DNA from: Sphingomonas lenta
Lineage (GTDB): Bacteria; Pseudomonadota; Alphaproteobacteria; Sphingomonadales; Sphingomonadaceae
Direction: 5' to 3'
NCBI RefSeq assembly: GCF_002288825.1
Contig: NZ_NSLI01000003.1
Span: 496,001-560,000 of the forward strand
DNA length: 64,000 bases
Part shown: piece after piece, positions 60,266 through 64,000 of the stretch
Layout of the letters: every line of letters begins with the position of its first letter
How positions within the stretch are numbered: position 1 is the stretch's first letter
Made by a program: the position numbers and the translations under genes
Notes under the pieces: model-generated
Databases searched by the model: none
Told to the model about the DNA's origin: nothing
Seen by the model: only the letters and a program-made list of their open reading frames with translations

Positions 60266-60880
60266 ATGCCGCAATCCGCCGGAACCGCGCTGCTCAAGCG
60301 CCGCAGACCCGCGGGCGTGCCGACGCCCTGGGGCATGTTCCTCCAGGGCTTCATCAAGCACCCGGTAATGGTGGGGTCGATCATCCCCTCGTCCGACCGG
60401 CTGATCGCCAAGATGCTGCGGCGGGTAGATTGGGCGGACTGCAAGGTCTTCGTCGAATATGGGCCGGGGGTGGGCACCTTCTGCCGCCCGATCCTGGAGC
60501 GGATGGCGCCGGACGCGCAGCTGATCGCGATCGACACGAACGAGGACTTCATCAGCTACCTGCGCCACACGATCGTCGACAGCCGCTTTTCCGCGGTGCA
60601 CGGGTCGGCGGCGGACGTGGAGGAGATCGTGCGCGGGCACGGGCATGCGCATGCCGACTACGTACTGTCGGGCCTGCCCTTCTCGACGCTGCCGCCGGGC
60701 GTGGGGCCGGCGATCGCGTCCGCCACGCAGCGCGTGATCCGACCTGGCGGGGCGTTTCTGGTGTACCAGTTCTCGCCGAAGGTCCGAGACTTCATTGCGC
60801 CGCATTTCGAGCGGATCGAGCATGATATGGAGTGGTGGAACGTGCCGCCCGCGCAGCTGTATTGGGCGCACAAGGATTAG
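60266..60880 (+). CDS. PmtA-like phospholipid N-methyltransferase
   Basis: This 204-aa class I methyltransferase has the SAM motif VEYGPGVGTF (about 65-74), the acidic residue in AIDTNEDF and the later SGLPFSTLP (about 135-143). The N-terminal WGMFLQGFIKHPVMVGSIIPSS is characteristic of Sphingomonas/Rhodobacter-type phosphatidylethanolamine N-methyltransferases. It would make phosphatidylcholine or methylated PE. AAGGAG precedes ATG 60266, preferred over GTG 60239. The next gene, convergent, is a cardiolipin-synthase-like PLD. Confidence 0.8.
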   Translation: MPQSAGTALLKRRRPAGVPTPWGMFLQGFIKHPVMVGSIIPSSDRLIAKMLRRVDWADCKVFVEYGPGVGTFCRPILERMAPDAQLIAIDTNEDFISYLRHTIVDSRFSAVHGSAADVEEIVRGHGHAHADYVLSGLPFSTLPPGVGPAIASATQRVIRPGGAFLVYQFSPKVRDFIAPHFERIEHDMEWWNVPPAQLYWAHKD

Positions 60881-60957
60881 GCTCGGCTACGCCCGAGCCG
60901 GTGCGCGAGGCGAAGCCTAGCGCAAATCCTACGCGCGGCCGGCGGGGCTACAGCCCC

Positions 60958-60983
60958 GTCCGACGGCGCGGCTTTGCCGCGGC
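60958..60983. repeat. copy of the GACGCGGCTTCGCCGCGGC repeat
   Basis: This 26-nt palindromic unit differs at two positions from 62897-62922. It lies in the spacer between the PmtA-like and PLD genes, after the arms ggggctacagcccc. Confidence 0.65.
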
Positions 60984-60997
60984 GCTGACGAGAGCGC

Positions 60998-61128
60998 ATC
61001 CCCCGCGGCTTGCTCTGCAAGCCGGCTCCGGTCGGCGACAAGCCCCCGGCTTGTCGCTGATCGACCTACGCCCCCCTCCACCAGCTTCGCTGGTCCCCCT
61101 CCCCTGCTGTGAGCGGGGGGGGGGGGGG
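60998..61128. repeat. half copy of the TCCTCCCC composite repeat ending in a run of 14 G
   Basis: Positions 60998-61110 are nearly identical to the right half of the 58322-58530 element. The terminal palindrome is degraded: GAGC is followed by 14 consecutive G (61115-61128) instead of GGGGGAGG. The tract ends 8 nt before the PLD stop. Confidence 0.75.
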
Positions 61129-61136
61129 AAACTGGA

Positions 61137-62390
61137 TTACTCGCCCGGTCCTAGGTTGAGCCCCCGCGACACGCTCGGGTCCACCACGCCCACCAACAAA
61201 TACGCCAGGAACTGCCGCACGCGCGTCACCGGGCCGGTGCGCTCCTTGTAGCGCTCCGCCGTGACCTCCTCCGACCGCGCGATCTCGCCGTCGACATAGG
61301 CGCGGACATGGGCCGCGAAGGCGGGGTCCTCCACGCGCAGCATCAACTCCAGGTTGATGAACAGGCTGCGCATGTCGAAGTTTGCCGAGCCGATATGGAC
61401 CGCGTCGTCGACGACGTAGAGCTTGGTGTGGAGCTTGGCGGGCTGGTATTCGAAGATGCGCACGCCCTTCCTGAGCAGGCCCGCATAGGTGAAGCGCGCC
61501 GCCTGGACGGTGGCGGTGTTGTCCGACTTGGCGGCGGTGACGACGCGCACCTCGCGGCCTCGGCGGCCCGCGCGGTCGAGGCGGCGGAGCATGGTGGGGG
61601 AGGGGGTGAAATACCCCGCGACGATATCGATCCGGTGCGCGCGGCGCATGTCGGCACGCACGCTGCGCGCCCAGGGCGAGAGCCGCCGCGTCGGCCCGCC
61701 GATCAGCCAGCGCAAGCGCCCCTGCTTCTCGCTCCATCGCCGGAGCGCGCGGTTGAGCTGGCGCAGGCGCGCGCGCGGCTCGCGAACCCAAGCCTCGAGC
61801 CCGTCGAAATAGCCCTGGAGCCGCCCGGCCGCGGGGCCCTCGACGAGAAGGCCCAGGTCGCGCCAGCAGGCGGACGGGTCGTCGCCAAAATAACCGTCCT
61901 CGACGTTGAAGCCGCCGACGATGATGCTGGGCCGCGACTGTTCGGCGTCGGCGAGCGCGAGCTTCTGGTGATTGCGGAGCAGGTAGCGGCGGCCGAAGCG
62001 CGGCTGGAAGAAGCAGACGGACGCGCCCGCGTCGCGCAGCGGCTCGAAAAAGGCGCTGGGCGCTTCGGAGCCGAACCCGTCGATGATCACCTTCACGTCG
62101 ACCCTGCGCCGGGCGGCGGCGGCCAGCGCGTCGCGCACCTCGCGGCCGGACGCGTCGTCGGCGTAGATGTAGAACAGGATGCGCAAGGACCGCTTCGCGC
62201 CGCGGATGAGCCGGAGCAGCGCGTCGAACCGCGCGGCTCCGGTGGTCAGCAGCGTCAGCCGGTTGCCGTCGACGGTGAAGCGGGGCTCGTCCGACCCGAT
62301 ATGCCGGCCCCGACCGGGCGCGAACGCGACATGCTCAGCGTGCATCAACTCGCCGAACGCGCGGCGGTCGCCTATGTTGCCGGAGCGCAT
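61137..62390 (-). CDS. phospholipase D-family protein, cardiolipin synthase-like
   Basis: This 417-aa PLD superfamily enzyme has two catalytic HKD motifs: NHQKLALAD near 139-147 and LHTKLYVVDD near 323-332, each followed by a GGFN or GSANFD signature. The N-terminal membrane helices of ClsA are absent, as in ClsB-type enzymes, so it is probably a peripheral inner-membrane protein making cardiolipin or other phospholipids. A start at ATG 62345 is also possible. Its stop is 9 nt from a 14-G homopolymer. Confidence 0.87.
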   Translation of the reverse strand: MRSGNIGDRRAFGELMHAEHVAFAPGRGRHIGSDEPRFTVDGNRLTLLTTGAARFDALLRLIRGAKRSLRILFYIYADDASGREVRDALAAAARRRVDVKVIIDGFGSEAPSAFFEPLRDAGASVCFFQPRFGRRYLLRNHQKLALADAEQSRPSIIVGGFNVEDGYFGDDPSACWRDLGLLVEGPAAGRLQGYFDGLEAWVREPRARLRQLNRALRRWSEKQGRLRWLIGGPTRRLSPWARSVRADMRRAHRIDIVAGYFTPSPTMLRRLDRAGRRGREVRVVTAAKSDNTATVQAARFTYAGLLRKGVRIFEYQPAKLHTKLYVVDDAVHIGSANFDMRSLFINLELMLRVEDPAFAAHVRAYVDGEIARSEEVTAERYKERTGPVTRVRQFLAYLLVGVVDPSVSRGLNLGPGE

Positions 62391-62472
62391 GGGGGCGTTT
62401 TCCTTGACTTTTCGAGGCGTCGCCGCTAGCTGCCCGCCTTTCCCGTTTCGTTACTAGCGAGGTCTCCCGCCC

Positions 62473-62814
62473 ATGGCGCGCGTCACCGTCGAGGATTGCG
62501 TCGACAAGGTTCCCAACCGGTTCGACCTGGTGCTGTTCGCCGCCCAGCGCGCGCGGCAGATCTCCGGCGGCGCGGAGCTGACGATCGACCGCGACCGCGA
62601 CAAGAACCCGGTGGTCGCGCTCCGCGAGATTGCCGACGAGACGGTCCGGCCGGACCAGCTGGAGGACGGCATCGTCCAGTCGCTCCAGCGCGTGCAGATC
62701 GACGACGAGGACGAGGCGGACGCGCTGGGGTCGCTTTCGGCCTCGGCGGAGGCGTTGCGCCTTACCGCCGCTGCTCCGCCGCGGAACCAGAATATGGGTG
62801 GGGATTACGAATGA
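62473..62814 (+). CDS. rpoZ: RNA polymerase omega subunit
   Basis: This 113-aa omega subunit begins [24 protein letters not shown] and continues with RARQISGG and [15 protein letters not shown], the conserved core that folds around the beta-prime C-terminus. The Asp/Glu-rich C-terminal extension after residue 65 is typical of alphaproteobacteria. AGG lies 11 nt before the ATG. A perfect hairpin follows the stop. Confidence 0.94.
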   Translation: MARVTVEDCVDKVPNRFDLVLFAAQRARQISGGAELTIDRDRDKNPVVALREIADETVRPDQLEDGIVQSLQRVQIDDEDEADALGSLSASAEALRLTAAAPPRNQNMGGDYE

Positions 62815-62821
62815 GGCCCGA

Positions 62822-62842
62822 GCTTAGCGCGAAGCGCTAAGC
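62822..62842 (+). terminator. hairpin after rpoZ
   Basis: A perfect 9-bp stem GCTTAGCGC-GAA-GCGCTAAGC begins 8 nt after the rpoZ stop. No U-tract follows, so termination efficiency is uncertain. Confidence 0.65.
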
Positions 62843-63138
62843 GAGGATCAGCCGAACTCCGGCCGGCGACCGCGCGAGCTCGTCCTCGCGCGAGTCGTCC
62901 GACGACGCGGCTTCGCCGCGGCACTTCTCCATTGACGGCAGCTCCCGCGCCGGCTGCTGATTAGTTCACGCGAAGACGCAAAGGCGCGAAAAGAACATGT
63001 GCGGCGCTGCGGGTGTGCTTACCCGGTGATGGCGGCGAGTCGGGTAGTACGACGCGGCTTCGCCGCGGCGCTGCGGCGACGGTCGGTCCAAGCCCGCAAG
63101 CATTCCGTGACTGGACCCCGGCCTTCGCCGGGGAGGAG
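62843..63138. repeat. spacer filled with palindromic repeats between rpoZ and rlmE
   Basis: The 296-nt convergent spacer contains no gene. It holds a GTCCGACGACGCGG..., 26-nt unit at 62897-62922 identical to the inverted copy at 27801-27826, and a second unit at 63044-63069 (23 of 26). It also holds the palindrome CCCCGGC-CTTC-GCCGGGG at 63116-63133, which can terminate rlmE transcription on the minus strand. Confidence 0.7.
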
Positions 63139-63813
63139 TCAAGCGGAGGTTGGCTCCTCCTGGCCCTTGAACCCCTGCGCGATCACGTACCATTCCGAGC
63201 TATCCTTGCGACTAGCCGGCGGCTTCGCATGCTTCACCGTCGCGAACCGCCGCTTCAGCTCCGCCACCAGCCCATGGTCGGCACCCCCCGCCAGCACCTT
63301 CGCCACATACGCGCCGCCCGGCCGCAGCACGTCGCAGGCGAAGGCCATGCCCGCCTCCACCAGCGCCATGGTGCGCAGGTGGTCGGTCTGCGGGTGGCCC
63401 ACCGTGTTCGCGGCCATGTCGGACAGCACCAGGTCCGCTTGGCCGCCCAGCGCCTCCTGCAATAGCTCCGGCGCGCGGTCGTCCATGAAGTCCATCTGCA
63501 GGATTGTGACGCCGTCGAGCGGGTCGACGGGCAGCAGGTCGATGCCGACCACCGCAGCACCCGGCGCGGCCTTGCGCACGACCTGGCTCCAGCCGCCCGG
63601 CGCCAGCCCCAAGTCGACGACGCGGCGCACGCCCTTGAGCAACCCGAACCGCTCGTCGAGCTCGATGAGCTTGTACGCCGCGCGGCTGCGATAGCCCTCC
63701 GCCTTGGCGCGGCGGACATAGGGGTCGTTCAGCTGGCGCTCGAGCCAGCGCGTCGACTGGGCCGATCGCCCGCGCGCGGTGCGTACCCGCTGGCGTCCGC
63801 CGCTGCTTCTCAT
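63139..63813 (-). CDS. rlmE: 23S rRNA (uridine 2552-2'-O)-methyltransferase
   Basis: This 224-aa FtsJ/RlmE methyltransferase has the SAM motif DLGLAPGGWSQV (about 68-79), the LSDMAANTVG motif carrying a catalytic Asp (about 133-142) and the Lys of the K-D-K-E tetrad in the AYKLIEL segment. It methylates the A-loop of 23S rRNA in the 50S subunit. An Arg-rich N-terminal tail is typical of alphaproteobacteria. Its start overlaps the Ppx/GppA gene by 4 nt. Confidence 0.93.
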   Translation of the reverse strand: MRSSGGRQRVRTARGRSAQSTRWLERQLNDPYVRRAKAEGYRSRAAYKLIELDERFGLLKGVRRVVDLGLAPGGWSQVVRKAAPGAAVVGIDLLPVDPLDGVTILQMDFMDDRAPELLQEALGGQADLVLSDMAANTVGHPQTDHLRTMALVEAGMAFACDVLRPGGAYVAKVLAGGADHGLVAELKRRFATVKHAKPPASRKDSSEWYVIAQGFKGQEEPTSA

Positions 63814-64000
63814 GGTTTCGGCGTTCCCATCAATCGGCGTAAGATGCCCTCGCGGATACCGCGGTCGGCGATGCCGAGGCGCTCGGCGGGCCAGAGGTCG
63901 AGGATCGCCTCCAGGATCGCGCAGCCCGCCACCACCAGGTCGGCGCGCTCGGAGCCGATGCAGGGGAACTTCGCGCGCTCGGGGACCGACATGCCCGACA
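63810..64000 (-). CDS. Ppx/GppA exopolyphosphatase family protein (C-terminal part, runs off the edge)
   Basis: The frame stays open to the right edge, so only the last 62 or so residues are visible: PERAKFPCIGSERADLVVAGCAILEAIL, the conserved end of the Ppx/GppA phosphatase core, and the tail GIREGILRRLMG. Ppx/GppA enzymes hydrolyse polyphosphate or pppGpp. The order Ppx - RlmE is usual in sphingomonads, supporting the call. The ATG at 63992 is internal, not the start. Confidence 0.85.
   Translation of the reverse strand, partial: SGMSVPERAKFPCIGSERADLVVAGCAILEAILDLWPAERLGIADRGIREGILRRLMGTPKP

Noticed and set aside
1..64000. CRISPR array, tRNA, rRNA, IS element or prophage
   Set aside because: No regularly spaced direct repeats, no cloverleaf or rRNA sequence, no transposase or integrase and no phage structural genes were found on either strand.

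Overview
The window is about 70% G+C and densely packed. It looks like a chromosomal segment of an alphaproteobacterium of the Sphingomonadaceae (Sphingomonas-like). The family assignment is an inference from gene content and order: YceD/DUF177 - cytochrome bc1 chaperone - BamE, TauE/SafE - TIGR02186, helicase - S4 protein - FdxA - CarD, RlmE beside Ppx/GppA, a bacterial Cdc48-type ATPase, and GGAAC-N16/17-CGTT promoters of the alphaproteobacterial general stress response. No rRNA, tRNA, CRISPR array, insertion sequence or prophage was recognised. Most neighbouring same-strand genes overlap by 1 to 8 nt (ATGA, TGATG), so many are probably cotranscribed.

Layout. 1-7.1 kb: end of a membrane protein, two tiny glycine-rich genes each behind an EcfG-like promoter, an orphan receiver protein lacking its phospho-acceptor Asp, a lipoprotein-type SDR, a secreted M24 peptidase, a soluble globin-like chemoreceptor, and the operon hemerythrin - histidine phosphatase - NAD(P)HX dehydratase behind another EcfG-like promoter. 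7.2-14.1 kb: a P450, then the cyanophycin operon (methyltransferase - cphA - isoaspartyl peptidase - cphB). 14.2-22.6 kb: a valine-catabolism operon (mmsA, two accessory membrane-associated proteins, acyl-CoA dehydrogenase, phaC, 3-hydroxyisobutyryl-CoA hydrolase, enoyl-CoA hydratase, mmsB). 22.6-26.3 kb: small protein, SixA-like phosphatase, DinG/XPD-type helicase. 26.3-27.9 kb: a lower-G+C islet with an orphan Imm11-like (DUF1629) gene.

27.9-33.4 kb: L,D-transpeptidase, DUF4142 lipoprotein, AAC(3)-family acetyltransferase, YceD, bc1 chaperone, BamE and an RcnB-like protein. 33.5-42.1 kb: an NfrB-like glycosyltransferase with an NfrA-C barrel protein, TauE/SafE with TIGR02186, a HerA-like ATPase, an M23 peptidase and a duplicated glycine-zipper lipoprotein. 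42.3-48.8 kb: receiver protein, SUV3-like helicase, S4 protein, FdxA, CarD, two DUF2807 proteins and DUF1489. 49-52.9 kb: MgtE, PpiB, small proteins and a site-2 protease with CBS domains.

52.9-54.8 kb carries the most novel candidate: a signal-less protein with a PD-(D/E)XK nuclease signature and a C-terminal glycine-zipper module, followed by an unrecognised 225-aa gene placed like an immunity gene. 54.9-58.3 kb: a LysR regulator divergent from the Cdc48-like ATPase. Their spacer holds an array of TTGCA/TGCAA half-sites and an intrinsic terminator with no gene upstream of it, so it may encode a small RNA or an attenuator. 58.5-64 kb: MFS transporter, ABM monooxygenase, PmtA-like methyltransferase, cardiolipin-synthase-like PLD, RpoZ, RlmE and the edge of a Ppx/GppA gene.

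Palindromic repeats of two or three families occupy nearly every convergent spacer longer than about 30 nt and probably act as bidirectional terminators.
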